Below are positions 50,702-60,096 of a DNA stretch of 64,000 nucleotides, piece by piece. Origin of the DNA: Chloroflexota bacterium (GTDB taxonomy: Bacteria; Chloroflexota; Anaerolineae; Aggregatilineales; Phototrophicaceae). A model generated the notes under the pieces. That model searched no databases and was not told the DNA's origin. It saw nothing but the letters and a program-made list of their open reading frames with translations. Every line of letters starts with the position of its first letter. Position 1 is the stretch's first letter. The stretch spans positions 186,001 to 250,000 of the forward strand of contig JAIUNI010000005.1 of NCBI GenBank assembly GCA_020161935.1, in the 5' to 3' direction. The position numbers were made by a program, and so were the translations under genes.

Positions 50702-52987
50702 ATGGAAAGCATTACAAGTCCTATGGGGACGGTGCATCGCTTCACCGCGAAATTCGGTGATCGCGAAATCATCCTCGAAACCGGCAAGCTAGCAGAACAA
50801 GCTGGTGGTGCTGTTACCGTTCGCGATGGCGATACTGTTGTATTCGCGACCGCAACGATGAGCAAGAAGGCTCGCGCGGGGATTGATTTTTTCCCGTTGA
50901 GCGTCGACTTTGAAGAAAAGATGTATGCCGCCGGTCGTATTCCCGGCAGCTTCTTCCGCCGCGAAGGTCGTCCGTCTGAACAAGCTATCTTAGCTTCGCG
51001 CGTCGTTGACCGCACCCTGCGCCCGTTGTTTCCTGATGATCTCCGCAACGATGTGCAAATTATCCTCAGCGCCTTTAGCCATGACCAAGAACATCAAATT
51101 GATATGTTGGGTATTGTGGCGGCGAGCGCTGCGCTCGCAATCTCCGATGCGCCGTGGGATGGGCCAGTTGCGGGTGTACGCATTGGCTTGATTAACGGCG
51201 AATTGGTGGTGAACCCAACCCTTAGCCAAATGCCCAAGAGTGCGTTGGACTTGCGTTTAGCCGGTACCGCCGAGGCCATTAACATGGTTGAATGCGGTGC
51301 TGCCGAAGTTGATGAAGAGACGATGCTCAAGGCGCTCAAGCTGGCACATGACTCGTTGCAACCGGTGATCGCGGTCATCAAAGAGATGCGTTCAGCGGTG
51401 GGTAAGGCGAAGTCGAGCTACACGCCCGCTGCAACGAAAGCCAATGTGTCCGCTGCGGTAGAGGCAAAGAGTGGTGCGCGTATTCGCCAGATTATTGCCG
51501 AGCAAACCGAACGTAGTGGTCGTAACGAAGCCCTCGATATTCTCAAGTCTGAATTGGTGGGTTACCTCCAAGAACAGAACTTAACCGACCCCGATGAACA
51601 AATCGAGATTGGGGATGCCAGCGATGCCTTTGGTGAAATTGTCGCGAAGGAAGTTCGCCGTCGCATCGTGGATGAAGGGGTTCGCCCGGATGGACGCGGA
51701 CTGACGGATATTCGTCCGCTGGCCGCCGAAGTTGGCGTGGTTCCTCGCGTGCATGGCTCCGGTTTGTTCAAGCGTGGACAAACACAGGTACTGACGATTG
51801 CGACGCTCGGTACCCCCGGTGACGCACAAGAGATTGATACCCTCAGCCCGGAAAAGCCGCGTCGTTACATGCACCACTACAACTTCCCGCCCTACAGCAC
51901 TGGCGAAGCCTCGCCGCTGCGTGGCCCGAAGCGCCGCGAAATCGGTCACGGTGCGTTGGCCGAAACCGCTCTGCGTTACATCCTGCCGTCCGAGACGGAA
52001 TTCCCGTACACTATTCGCCTCGTCAGCGAAGTACTGAGTTCAAATGGCAGCACCTCGATGGCAAGCGTATGCGGCAGCACCCTCGCGTTGATGGATGCCG
52101 GTGTGCCTATTCCGCGTCCGGTCGGTGGTATCGCGATGGGTCTCATTCAGGAAAATGGTAAGACTGCTGTCCTGACGGACATTCAAGGTCTCGAAGACCA
52201 TATCGGTGACATGGACTTCAAGGTCGCGGGTACGGTCAAGGGTATTACCGCTCTCCAGATGGACATCAAGATCAACGGTGTCTCTGGCGAGATTATGGAG
52301 AAAGCGCTGGCGCAAGCGCGTGAAGCCCGTTTGAAGATTATTGATGTAATCACCGGCGCACTACCTGCCGCCCGTGCTGACCTCAGCAGTACCGCACCGC
52401 GTATCCTCACCATCAAGGTTAATCCGTCGAAGATCGGCGCGATCATTGGCCCCGGCGGTAAGACCGTTCGTGGCATCCAAGAACGTACTGGCGCGAAGAT
52501 CGACATCGAGGAAGACGGTACGGTTTATGTGTCCAGCCTCGATGCTGGCGCGGCGGCGGCTGCCGAAGAAATTCGCGGCCTGACCGAAGAAGCCGAGATC
52601 GGCAAAATCTATACCGGTAAGGTGACCCGCATCGAATCATTCGGCGCGTTTGTCGAGTTCCTGCCCGGTAAAGAAGGTATGGTGCATATCTCGCAGCTCG
52701 CCGACTACCGTGTTGAGTCGGTCGAAAGCGAAGTGAGCCTCGGTGACGAGATCATGGTGATGGTCACCAACATCGACGACGGCGGTAAAGTACGCTTGAG
52801 CCGTCAAGCGGTTCTTGAAGGTTGGACACCGGAAGAAGCCCGCGCCCGTGACAGCCGCGGTGGTGGTGGTAACCGCAGCAGCGGCGGTGGCGACCGTCGT
52901 GGGGGAGGCGGTGGCTACAATCGCGGTGGTAACGACAACCGTGGTGGTGGCGATAACCGTGGCGGCGGGAACTACAACCGCAGCTAG
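50702..52987 (+). CDS. pnp: Polynucleotide phosphorylase with RGG-like tail
   Basis: 761 residues. Two RNase PH domains; the second has SNGSTSMASVCGSTLALMDA and the catalytic Asp in DMDFKVAGTVKG. A KH domain (PSKIGAIIGPGGKTVRGIQ, about 575-630) and an S1 domain (GKIYTGKVTRIESFGAFVEF, from about 632) follow. It degrades RNA 3' to 5' with phosphate. The last 47 residues (from about 715) are Gly/Arg/Asn-rich repeats (RRGGGGGYNRGGNDNRGGG), an RGG-like tail that is not part of standard PNPase and may bind RNA. Confidence 0.97.
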   Translation: MESITSPMGTVHRFTAKFGDREIILETGKLAEQAGGAVTVRDGDTVVFATATMSKKARAGIDFFPLSVDFEEKMYAAGRIPGSFFRREGRPSEQAILASRVVDRTLRPLFPDDLRNDVQIILSAFSHDQEHQIDMLGIVAASAALAISDAPWDGPVAGVRIGLINGELVVNPTLSQMPKSALDLRLAGTAEAINMVECGAAEVDEETMLKALKLAHDSLQPVIAVIKEMRSAVGKAKSSYTPAATKANVSAAVEAKSGARIRQIIAEQTERSGRNEALDILKSELVGYLQEQNLTDPDEQIEIGDASDAFGEIVAKEVRRRIVDEGVRPDGRGLTDIRPLAAEVGVVPRVHGSGLFKRGQTQVLTIATLGTPGDAQEIDTLSPEKPRRYMHHYNFPPYSTGEASPLRGPKRREIGHGALAETALRYILPSETEFPYTIRLVSEVLSSNGSTSMASVCGSTLALMDAGVPIPRPVGGIAMGLIQENGKTAVLTDIQGLEDHIGDMDFKVAGTVKGITALQMDIKINGVSGEIMEKALAQAREARLKIIDVITGALPAARADLSSTAPRILTIKVNPSKIGAIIGPGGKTVRGIQERTGAKIDIEEDGTVYVSSLDAGAAAAAEEIRGLTEEAEIGKIYTGKVTRIESFGAFVEFLPGKEGMVHISQLADYRVESVESEVSLGDEIMVMVTNIDDGGKVRLSRQAVLEGWTPEEARARDSRGGGGNRSSGGGDRRGGGGGYNRGGNDNRGGGDNRGGGNYNRS

Positions 52988-53018
52988 TTCTAACCCCAAC
53001 CGAATTCATTGTCTATCG

Positions 53019-53052
53019 ATCAGGGAGAGCATATGCTCTCCCTGATATTTTT
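53019..53052 (+). terminator. Strong terminator after pnp
   Basis: A perfect 28-base palindrome (53019-53046, atcagggagagcat and its complement) followed by attttt. Confidence 0.85.
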
Positions 53053-53186
53053 AGAACCGCTTTGAACCCTTCTTAATCCTTTTCTCTGACCAATATAGCA
53101 ACTAATTCCCTTAAGAAGTGTATATATTAAATAGACGCTGATTCGATGTTACACTGAAATCAAGTAGCTATGCGGGGTTTGTTGAA

Positions 53187-54515
53187 GTGACAGTTCTCCC
53201 TCCCTCAATGTCATCACCCCCGTGGACGGGGCGTACCAAACGTGTCGTAGCGATTATCGCGGCTGGCGCTGTGCTGCTGGCTATTTTTCGCCTGAGCGAA
53301 TTGGTGCCGATTGTTTCAGTCGCGGTCATTCTGGCCTATCTGCTCACACCGATTGTCAACTTTTTTGAAAAACGTATCCTGACGATTGGTCCTCTAAAAG
53401 CGAGGTCGTACCGTGGGGCGGCGGTAGGTTTAACCTATCTAGTTATCTTAGCCACGGTTGTGGTTGTTATCTTGGTGGTCGTGCCTGTATTAGTGGCACA
53501 GCTAGAGGAGTTTGCCCGCCGCATTCCAGCCATGTTTCGCGATGTCGAGCAGAGTATCGAGCATTCGCTGAACGAGCCGGTCATGTTTAACGGCGAGCCG
53601 ATCTTGATTAATAACGAGCCGTTCATTCCGCTTGAGCGTTTACAGCAAGCAACCGGCATGAAGCACATCACGGACATTATTAACCTCAAGGATTTTGACC
53701 CCGTTCGTACCACCCAGTCTTTCATCCAATCGTTTACCGGCCCGGCTGTTGATGTGGTTGGTGGCGCGTTAGCCGCGATTATCAACCTCATCTTTTTACT
53801 GTCGGTGATGTTCTTCCTTATGCGTGATGGGTCGATTTTCGCTGACAGGGGTGTTCAGTTGTTACCCGCGTTGTATCAAGGGGATGCACGCCGCCTGTTG
53901 TATGAGTTGGGGCAGGTGTGGAATGCGTATTTACGCGGGCAGTTGTCGCTGGCGTTGTTCATGGGCGTGGTCGTTTTTACGATTGCCACCATCATCGGTA
54001 TGCCGAACCCCCTTATTCTGGGTATGATTTCCGCCATCCTAGAGTTTATTCCCAGCATCGGCTCCGGCTTGGCGATTTTCCCGGCGGCGCTGCTGGCGTT
54101 GACCGGACATTCAACCACCATTCCCGGTTTACAGGGTTTACCCTTTGCGGTGGCTGTTGCGATCATCTGGGCGGTGCTTCAAAATATCGAAGCGTATATC
54201 CTTGTCCCGCGTGTGATGGGCGGCAGCTTGAACCTGCATCCGATTGCGGTCATTCTGGGGATTATCGCGGGGGCGAGCCTCGCGGGTGTTCTTGGTATCA
54301 TTCTGGCTGCACCAACCGTTGCAAGCCTGCGGATTTTCGGGCAATATATCTATGGTAAGTTGATGGATCGCGACCCGTTCCCTGTGACCATGCGGAAGAA
54401 ACGACCTTCACCCATGAGCGATTGGCTTAGGCGCAAGGTGGCTTTTGCACAAGGCGAGGTTGGGACGCGAATCACCCCTCAAATTCGCGCGTGGTTGGAT
54501 GCAAGGAGAAATTAA
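53187..54515 (+). CDS. AI-2E family transporter (PerM/YdiK-like)
   Basis: 442 residues, about eight TM helices. It opens LVPIVSVAVILAYLLTPIVN, has a soluble loop at about 115-165 and the later WNAYLRGQLSLALFMG and FIPSIGSGLAIFPAAL segments of this family. Members export autoinducer-2 or, in other cases, act as ion antiporters; the substrate here is unknown. Start GTG at 53187; an ATG at 53208 is also possible. A cytoplasmic basic tail ends the protein. The next small gene starts 3 bases later. Confidence 0.88.
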   Translation: MTVLPPSMSSPPWTGRTKRVVAIIAAGAVLLAIFRLSELVPIVSVAVILAYLLTPIVNFFEKRILTIGPLKARSYRGAAVGLTYLVILATVVVVILVVVPVLVAQLEEFARRIPAMFRDVEQSIEHSLNEPVMFNGEPILINNEPFIPLERLQQATGMKHITDIINLKDFDPVRTTQSFIQSFTGPAVDVVGGALAAIINLIFLLSVMFFLMRDGSIFADRGVQLLPALYQGDARRLLYELGQVWNAYLRGQLSLALFMGVVVFTIATIIGMPNPLILGMISAILEFIPSIGSGLAIFPAALLALTGHSTTIPGLQGLPFAVAVAIIWAVLQNIEAYILVPRVMGGSLNLHPIAVILGIIAGASLAGVLGIILAAPTVASLRIFGQYIYGKLMDRDPFPVTMRKKRPSPMSDWLRRKVAFAQGEVGTRITPQIRAWLDARRN

Positions 54516-54518
54516 ACC

Positions 54519-54713
54519 ATGTCGGAAGAAGTACAAACCGAGAGCCTTTCTGTTACCGAGAATTATGCCGCTTGGATTTCTCATGAACCGGATGGTGAGG
54601 TCGTTTACCATCTTGAGTTGGGCGCGGTAACGGTTCATTTCTTTGAAGAAGAATGGGTTGAAGTCATCGAACTGGTTCATGCAGCCGCCCAACAGGCGAA
54701 CAAACGCCGCTAA
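54519..54713 (+). CDS. Small conserved-looking hypothetical protein
   Basis: 64 residues. Strand-rich start (YAAWISHEPDGEVVYHLELG), then FFEEEWVEVIELVHAAAQQA. No family recognised. It lies 3 bases after the permease gene and shares one base with the next gene (taatg), so it is translated within one operon. Confidence 0.7.
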   Translation: MSEEVQTESLSVTENYAAWISHEPDGEVVYHLELGAVTVHFFEEEWVEVIELVHAAAQQANKRR

Positions 54714-55534
54714 TGTCCAGCACGCCGCGAGTCGACCAATTACTGATTGAGGCTATGGCGAAGCAGCTCCCCCCCAGTGGGGCAGCGCTTCGCTTAGTTG
54801 ATGTCTATGGTCGTGCTGCCTCTATCCTGCGGGAACAGCGACCCGATATTGAAGTCGTCTACTCGCCGAAGAAAGAATCCAACTGGCGCATCGCCCCTGA
54901 CAGCGTGGATGCGGTAGCGGCGTTTAATGCCGAACCCAGCGCTGAACTGTTGAAGTCGGCGTTACGGGCGCTGCGCCCCGGTGGTCGCCTGATTATCATG
55001 AACGCGCACCTCGATCCTTCCGAGACATATGTTAAAACGCTCGAAGGGGCGAACTTCACCCGTATATTGGTGGAGGTTGGGGCAGAATGCCCTCTGCCGA
55101 CCGGGGCGCTTATTCGTGGCGAAAAGCCGCATACTGAGTCGCGAACGGTTGACCGAGTGAAACAGGTTGCGGCGCAGGACGCACCACCGCGCACCAGCCG
55201 ATATGTACAGCTACTTATTCATCAAAACCCGCATAAGCCTATATGGCGGATGACACCTGAAGATAAGATTACGTGGCAAGCGGTGGCAGTCGCGGGTGAG
55301 GGTGAAACGGTGCTGTTGACATTTAGCAGCCTACCCAAAGCGGTCGAATTTATGCAGTTTGCGGTGATGGAAGGGTACATCACCAATGTGAACAAGATCG
55401 CCAAGTTTAAGTGGGATGTGGTCAAAGATTGGCCGTTCCCGACGATCCTGAACCCCAGTGACGAGATTTTTGCTACTCAAGCAGTCATCATGGTAGCTAT
55501 TGACCATGCAACAGCCGAAGCCCCCGATGAATGA
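54713..55534 (+). CDS. Degenerate methyltransferase-like protein
   Basis: 273 residues. The first 120 residues resemble a SAM-dependent methyltransferase fold: VDVYGRAASILRE as the first strand, DSVDAVAAFNAEP in place of motif II, and ALRALRPGGRLIIMNAH. The glycine-rich SAM loop is missing, so activity is doubtful. The C-terminal half is unassigned (TWQAVAVAGEGETVLLTFSS). It overlaps the preceding small gene by one base. Confidence 0.6.
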   Translation: MSSTPRVDQLLIEAMAKQLPPSGAALRLVDVYGRAASILREQRPDIEVVYSPKKESNWRIAPDSVDAVAAFNAEPSAELLKSALRALRPGGRLIIMNAHLDPSETYVKTLEGANFTRILVEVGAECPLPTGALIRGEKPHTESRTVDRVKQVAAQDAPPRTSRYVQLLIHQNPHKPIWRMTPEDKITWQAVAVAGEGETVLLTFSSLPKAVEFMQFAVMEGYITNVNKIAKFKWDVVKDWPFPTILNPSDEIFATQAVIMVAIDHATAEAPDE

Positions 55535-55544
55535 GTGACCCCGA

Positions 55545-56720
55545 TTGACCATCTCTCTGGCTGACATTGATTTTCTCGCCTCGCCGACTGGCGCAGGTTT
55601 ACTTCAACGCCTCGCAACCGAGGACTTAACCCCCAAAGCATCCCTTTCGTTATTAACGAACCTCCGCAAAGCGTATTCCCCTGAGCAAGCCCGCGCCGGA
55701 TTGGAGATGGCACAGCTACGGGCGAAGGCAGTTGATAAGTTTGGTGTGGATGCAGCCTCAATGTTCTTTACGCGCGATGCGTTGGAGCAGGCGAGTGATC
55801 CGTTGGTGAGGCGGTATCGGGCTGGGCAGATCGGTGAAGGGGTGCGGGTGGTTGATGCCTGCTGTGGGATTGGCGCGGATTCGTTGGCGCTGGCACGGGT
55901 AGGGGCTGACGTGACCGGCATTGACCGTGACGCGGTTCGGATCGCGATTGCCAGCTATAACGCGGACACACTCGGATTACAGGCAAGATTTGTGGTCGGG
56001 GATGTGACTTCAACGCTGCCTCCGGCTGATCTCATCTTTTTTGATCCGGCGCGGCGGGATGGGCAGGGCAACCGGATTTACGACGTTGAACGCTATCAAC
56101 CACCACTCGCGACCGTTGAGGGGTGGCCGGCTGACCGTGTTGTGGTCAAACTTTCGCCGGGTGTCGATCTGGCTCAACTCGAACGTTATGGCGGGCGGGT
56201 TGAGTTCATATCGGTGGACGGCGACCTCAAAGAAGCGGTTTTGTGGCTAGGCGCAGGTGAACAGGGACTGACGGCGACCTTGCTCACGGGATATGAGACC
56301 TATCATTGGGCGGCGGGCGAGTTGCCTGATAAACAACCCCTTTCCGAACCGCGCGGGTGGTTGGTTGAGCCTGATCCGGCGCTGCTGCGGGCAGGGCTGG
56401 TGGAAGCGGTGGCGGCACAGTTCGACGGGGGGCTGTTGGACGAAACGATTGCCTATTTGACGACCGACCTTAAGCCGGAGTCGCCGTGGTTACGGTCGTG
56501 GCAAATCCTCGATTGGATGCCGTTTAACCTGAAACAGCTACGAGGCTATCTGCGCGAGCGCAACGTTGGGCAGGTGACGGTGAAGAAGCGTGGTACGGCG
56601 GTTACACCGGAAACACTTATCCCTCAATTGAAGCTGAAAGGCCGTGACTCGCGGGTGCTGATACTGACCCGCTGTAAAGGCCAACAGATCGTGATGATTT
56701 GCGCGGATTATGTTGGCTAA
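55545..56720 (+). CDS. Class I SAM methyltransferase with THUMP-like C-terminus
   Basis: 391 residues, TTG start (no ATG or GTG nearby in frame), 10 bases after the previous stop. The SAM motif VVDACCGIGADSLALARVG lies near 105, GIDRDAVRIAIASYNAD next, and FFDPARRDGQGN at 165 as motif IV. The C-terminal part (WMPFNLKQLRGYLRE, VTVKKRGTAVTPE) matches the THUMP-like domain of a family that probably acts on RNA. The substrate is unknown. Confidence 0.85.
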   Translation: MTISLADIDFLASPTGAGLLQRLATEDLTPKASLSLLTNLRKAYSPEQARAGLEMAQLRAKAVDKFGVDAASMFFTRDALEQASDPLVRRYRAGQIGEGVRVVDACCGIGADSLALARVGADVTGIDRDAVRIAIASYNADTLGLQARFVVGDVTSTLPPADLIFFDPARRDGQGNRIYDVERYQPPLATVEGWPADRVVVKLSPGVDLAQLERYGGRVEFISVDGDLKEAVLWLGAGEQGLTATLLTGYETYHWAAGELPDKQPLSEPRGWLVEPDPALLRAGLVEAVAAQFDGGLLDETIAYLTTDLKPESPWLRSWQILDWMPFNLKQLRGYLRERNVGQVTVKKRGTAVTPETLIPQLKLKGRDSRVLILTRCKGQQIVMICADYVG

Positions 56721-56789
56721 GGCTGTTTCTATTTCCTCCTGATTCTTGACATTCCTCATCTTCACAGTGCAAATTCGTCTCAAAAATCG

Positions 56790-57080
56790 CAAATTCTGCA
56801 ATTGATCCGCCGAAATGGCGGGCGGGAGTCTCGCGTGTATCCGCCGAATTGTCATTTTGTGGCGGCGGGAATACGGGAGCGTGGCGCTGAATTGGCACAC
56901 TTTCGGCGGATTGCTCCCGTGCTGCCACCGCCGTGCAATTGCCTGTGCCGCCGCTGTCGTTGCAATACTTTTTAACCGCAGCGACGCAGAGAAAATACAG
57001 AGAAATGCAAATACAGATTAACCACAGAGGCACAGAGAGAAAACAGAGAAATTCATTTAAACCGCCAAGAACACCAAGTT
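56790..57080 (+). repeat. Composite dispersed repeat, copy C
   Basis: GC block (56790-56970) with the ccgccgaaatgg sub-repeats at 56807, 56841 and 56884, followed by the tail accgcagcgacgcagag, accacagaggcacagag and ccgccaagaacaccaag. The order is the same as in copy A. Copy C differs at the wobble of the sub-repeat (ccgcc for ccgct). Confidence 0.85.
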
Positions 57081-57435
57081 CATGCAGAGATAAACACAAG
57101 AATATTGTAGCACAAAAATTCTTATTTGATGGTTAGAGTTTCCAAACTTTAGTGGGGAGTGAATAAGGCGGACAACGAGTATGTTGTTCCTACACGTGTG
57201 ATGATGAGTGTAGTTGGGTGGCGCACAGCCGTGCGCCCCTACAAATTCCATTGTGGTTGATAAGCGAAGCGGTTAACTGCTGCTGTGGGAGAACATACTT
57301 ATTGCCCTGAGAAGGTAGGCTGATCGTGAGGATAGGTGCGTTTAAGAATGGTCTATTGATGACTCCTTGATTTGGTCGCTCGCATGGTAGAATAGGCGGA
57401 CTATCTCCAGCGTGACAATTTATGGGAGGAACTCT
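57081..57435 (+). other. Intergenic stretch before P5C dehydrogenase
   Basis: No gene seen. A weak promoter (ttgatt at 57367, tagaat at 57388, spacing 15) and the ggagga at 57424-57429 precede the next gene. Confidence 0.4.
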
Positions 57436-58995
57436 ATGCTACCCGCATATAACATTGAGTCATTTTCAGATTTTAACAAGCCGGAAACCGACGCAGCGAT
57501 GCGTGCCGCGCTTGCTAAAGCAAAGTCCGAACTTGGGCGCACATACCCGCTGGTTATCGGCGGCGAAGTGATTCAACGCAGCGATACCTTTACCTCGATC
57601 AATCCTTCCAACCCGTCCCAAGTGATCGGCAACTTTGCCAACGGTACGGCTGAAGATGCCGACCATGCCATCCAAGTGGCGAGCGAAGCCTTCAAGACAT
57701 GGCAGTATGTCTCGGTCGAAGAACGCGCCCGTTACCTGCTGCGGGCGGCTGCCGCACTGCGCCGCCGCAAGGCCGAGTTTAACGCTTACATGATTCTGGA
57801 AGCCGGTAAAAGCTGGTACGAAGCGGATATTGATACGGCAGAAGCGGTCGACTTCTTGGAGTTTTATGCCCGCCAAGCGGTTCGCATCGCCGATGAAAGC
57901 CACACCCTCGCGCCGTACCCGCCGGAACAGGTGGGTTACTACAACATCCCGCTGGGTGTGGGCGCGATCATCCCCCCGTGGAACTTCCCGACGGCTATCC
58001 CGATGGGTTTGCTCGCGGCGGCTATCGTTACCGGTAACACGGTGGTGTTCAAGCCAGCCGAGCAAACGCCGTTAATTGGCTATAAGGTGGCGGAACTGCT
58101 GTGGAGCGTGGGCTTGCCGAAGGGTGTGCTGAACTTCTTGACCGGCCCCGGTGAGGTGGTGGGCGCACGGATGGTGACCAGCCCGCTAACGCGCTTCATC
58201 GGCTTTACCGGTTCGAAGCAGGTTGGCCTGTGGATTTACGAGAACGCCGCGAAAATTCAGCCGGGGCAAAAGTGGTTGAAACGTTCGATCCTTGAAATGG
58301 GCGGAAAGGACGCAGTGCTGGTGGATGAAACCGCGAACCTCGAAGACGCGGCGCAGGGCATCGTACAAGGCGCGTTCGGCTTCCAAGGGCAGAAGTGTTC
58401 GGCGGGGTCGCGGGCGATCATCGTGGACGCGGTTTACGACCAAGTTGCCAACCGCGTGGTTGAGATCGCCTCGAAGCTGACGGTCGGTTCGCCGGACGAG
58501 GGCAACCACATCAACATGGGGCCGGTGGTTGACCAAGAAGCATTCAACAAGATTAAGGACTATATCGAGATCGGCACACAGGAGGGCAAACTCCTGCTCG
58601 GCGGGCAACCGATTGAGTCGCCCACTAATGGTTACTTCCTGCCGCCGACCATTTTCGGTGATGTGGCGTGGGATGCCCGTATCGCCCAAGAAGAAATTTT
58701 TGGGCCGGTGCTGGCGATGGTCAAGGCCAGCGACTTCTCGGAAGGGCTGCGAATCGTCAACAGCACCGAGTATGGTTTAACGGGCGCGTTGTTTAGCAAC
58801 GACCGCGAACGTTTGGAACAGGCGCGGCGTGAATTCCACGTGGGCAACCTGTACCTCAACCGCAAATGTTCAGGCGCGCTGGTGGGTATTCACCCGTTCG
58901 GCGGCTTCAATATGAGTGGTACGGATAGCAAGGGCGGCGGCGCGGATTACCTGCTTCAGTTTACGCAGGGTAAGAGCGTCGCGGAACGGTTGTAG
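57436..58995 (+). CDS. pruA: 1-pyrroline-5-carboxylate dehydrogenase (RocA/PruA type)
   Basis: 519 residues from the ATG at 57436, which has ggagga 6 bases upstream. ALDH fold with nucleophile Cys321 ([12 protein letters not shown]), general base Glu in [12 protein letters not shown], and [13 protein letters not shown]. Length and motifs fit the Bacillus RocA-like P5CDH that oxidises glutamate semialdehyde to glutamate with NAD. No proline dehydrogenase gene is next to it. Confidence 0.92.
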   Translation: MLPAYNIESFSDFNKPETDAAMRAALAKAKSELGRTYPLVIGGEVIQRSDTFTSINPSNPSQVIGNFANGTAEDADHAIQVASEAFKTWQYVSVEERARYLLRAAAALRRRKAEFNAYMILEAGKSWYEADIDTAEAVDFLEFYARQAVRIADESHTLAPYPPEQVGYYNIPLGVGAIIPPWNFPTAIPMGLLAAAIVTGNTVVFKPAEQTPLIGYKVAELLWSVGLPKGVLNFLTGPGEVVGARMVTSPLTRFIGFTGSKQVGLWIYENAAKIQPGQKWLKRSILEMGGKDAVLVDETANLEDAAQGIVQGAFGFQGQKCSAGSRAIIVDAVYDQVANRVVEIASKLTVGSPDEGNHINMGPVVDQEAFNKIKDYIEIGTQEGKLLLGGQPIESPTNGYFLPPTIFGDVAWDARIAQEEIFGPVLAMVKASDFSEGLRIVNSTEYGLTGALFSNDRERLEQARREFHVGNLYLNRKCSGALVGIHPFGGFNMSGTDSKGGGADYLLQFTQGKSVAERL

Positions 58996-59251
58996 GCGAC
59001 AGAAATAAATGGGGGTGTACCATACCTCACCCCCATTATCAGCGGTAATTGAACAGTGAATGAGGCACGCCTCCCCCCTACAATAAAACCCTCACCCAAT
59101 CTTCGAACAAGTCAATGGATCCTCATATTCGATTGGGCATTCTGCCATCAGCAAAATTATACATTTTTCATGAAATAATTTGCGTCTGCGCTAGGCTGCG
59201 TTAGAATACAACCTCTTTATTCGATGTATACCTACCACTTAGGGGTTGCTG

Positions 59252-59767
59252 ATGAAAAGTCCGATGAAGCAAGAAGTGCTTTCGTGGGCAGATGTTGACC
59301 GGCTTATTGATGTCCTGCTGCCACCACTGAAGATTGTCGGTACTTTTGACGCAATGGTTCTGATTACGCGCGGCGGGATCATCCCCGGTGGTTTGCTCGC
59401 CGAGGCCATCGGTATTCGCCATATCCTGACGGCGGCGGTCGATTTCCCCGCGACCGAGTCAGCCGGTTTGATGGCGTGGCCGACCTTCATGCAGTTCCCC
59501 GACACAACCCTCCTGCGTGACCGCCGGACGTTGATTGTGGACGATGTGTGGGGCAGTGGGCGCACCAGCACGGCTGTGAAGGGGCGTGTGCAGTCATCCG
59601 GCGGTATTCCCTACACCTGCGTGATGCACTATAACCCTTACCGTTCCATGTTTAACCGCGCCGAGCCTGACTTCTATGGCGCGATTACCGATGCCTACAT
59701 TATTTACCCGTGGGAATTGGATCGCGGCCTCAAGGGATTAGAGATGGGTGTGCCGGACATTAATTAA
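59252..59767 (+). CDS. Phosphoribosyltransferase family protein
   Basis: 171 residues from the ATG at 59252. The PRPP-binding loop RRTLIVDDVWGSGRTST lies near 93, and LITRGGIIPGGLLAEAIG near 38 gives the pyrophosphate loop. It is close to xanthine/hypoxanthine-type PRTases of about this length, but the base is not certain. Confidence 0.85.
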   Translation: MKSPMKQEVLSWADVDRLIDVLLPPLKIVGTFDAMVLITRGGIIPGGLLAEAIGIRHILTAAVDFPATESAGLMAWPTFMQFPDTTLLRDRRTLIVDDVWGSGRTSTAVKGRVQSSGGIPYTCVMHYNPYRSMFNRAEPDFYGAITDAYIIYPWELDRGLKGLEMGVPDIN

Positions 59768-60096
59768 ACAGAAGAACATCTTCGTTTTAACAACACTTTC
59801 TGTTATAATACTTGTAGGATGGGTGTTTTGGCTCTAACACTCATTTTATTCACAGTTAAAATGTGTAATAAATGGTGTCCTGCACTCGTCTGTAGAGATG
59901 CGGCCCGATACTTATTTACTTACGGTTTGAAGGCCACCTTACCTCAGTGCGGAATTGTTATCCAGCATTTCGTTTCAAATAATATTCCAACTTTATTGGC
60001 ATATACTCATACTGAATAACCTGTCGAACGTGTGGCGCGGCATTCTGGGTTTGGATGTTCCGACATAAAACATCCGATACACAACAGGAGAAATGG
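59768..60096 (+). promoter_or_regulatory. Promoter and long leader of the first S1 gene
   Basis: Extended -10 TGTTATAAT (TATAAT at 59804-59809) gives a leader of about 280 bases. A 66-codon frame (59819-60019) starts 3 bases after the likely transcript start but does not look like protein. The hairpin ggatgtt (60053-60059) with aacatcc (60069-60075) lies near the start. A caggag site precedes the ATG at 60097. Confidence 0.5.

Noticed and set aside
59819-60019. 66-codon frame in the leader of the first S1 gene
   Set aside because: Starts almost at the predicted transcript start, but the composition (5 Cys, no repeating pattern) does not look like protein, and there is no ribosome site. Kept as leader.
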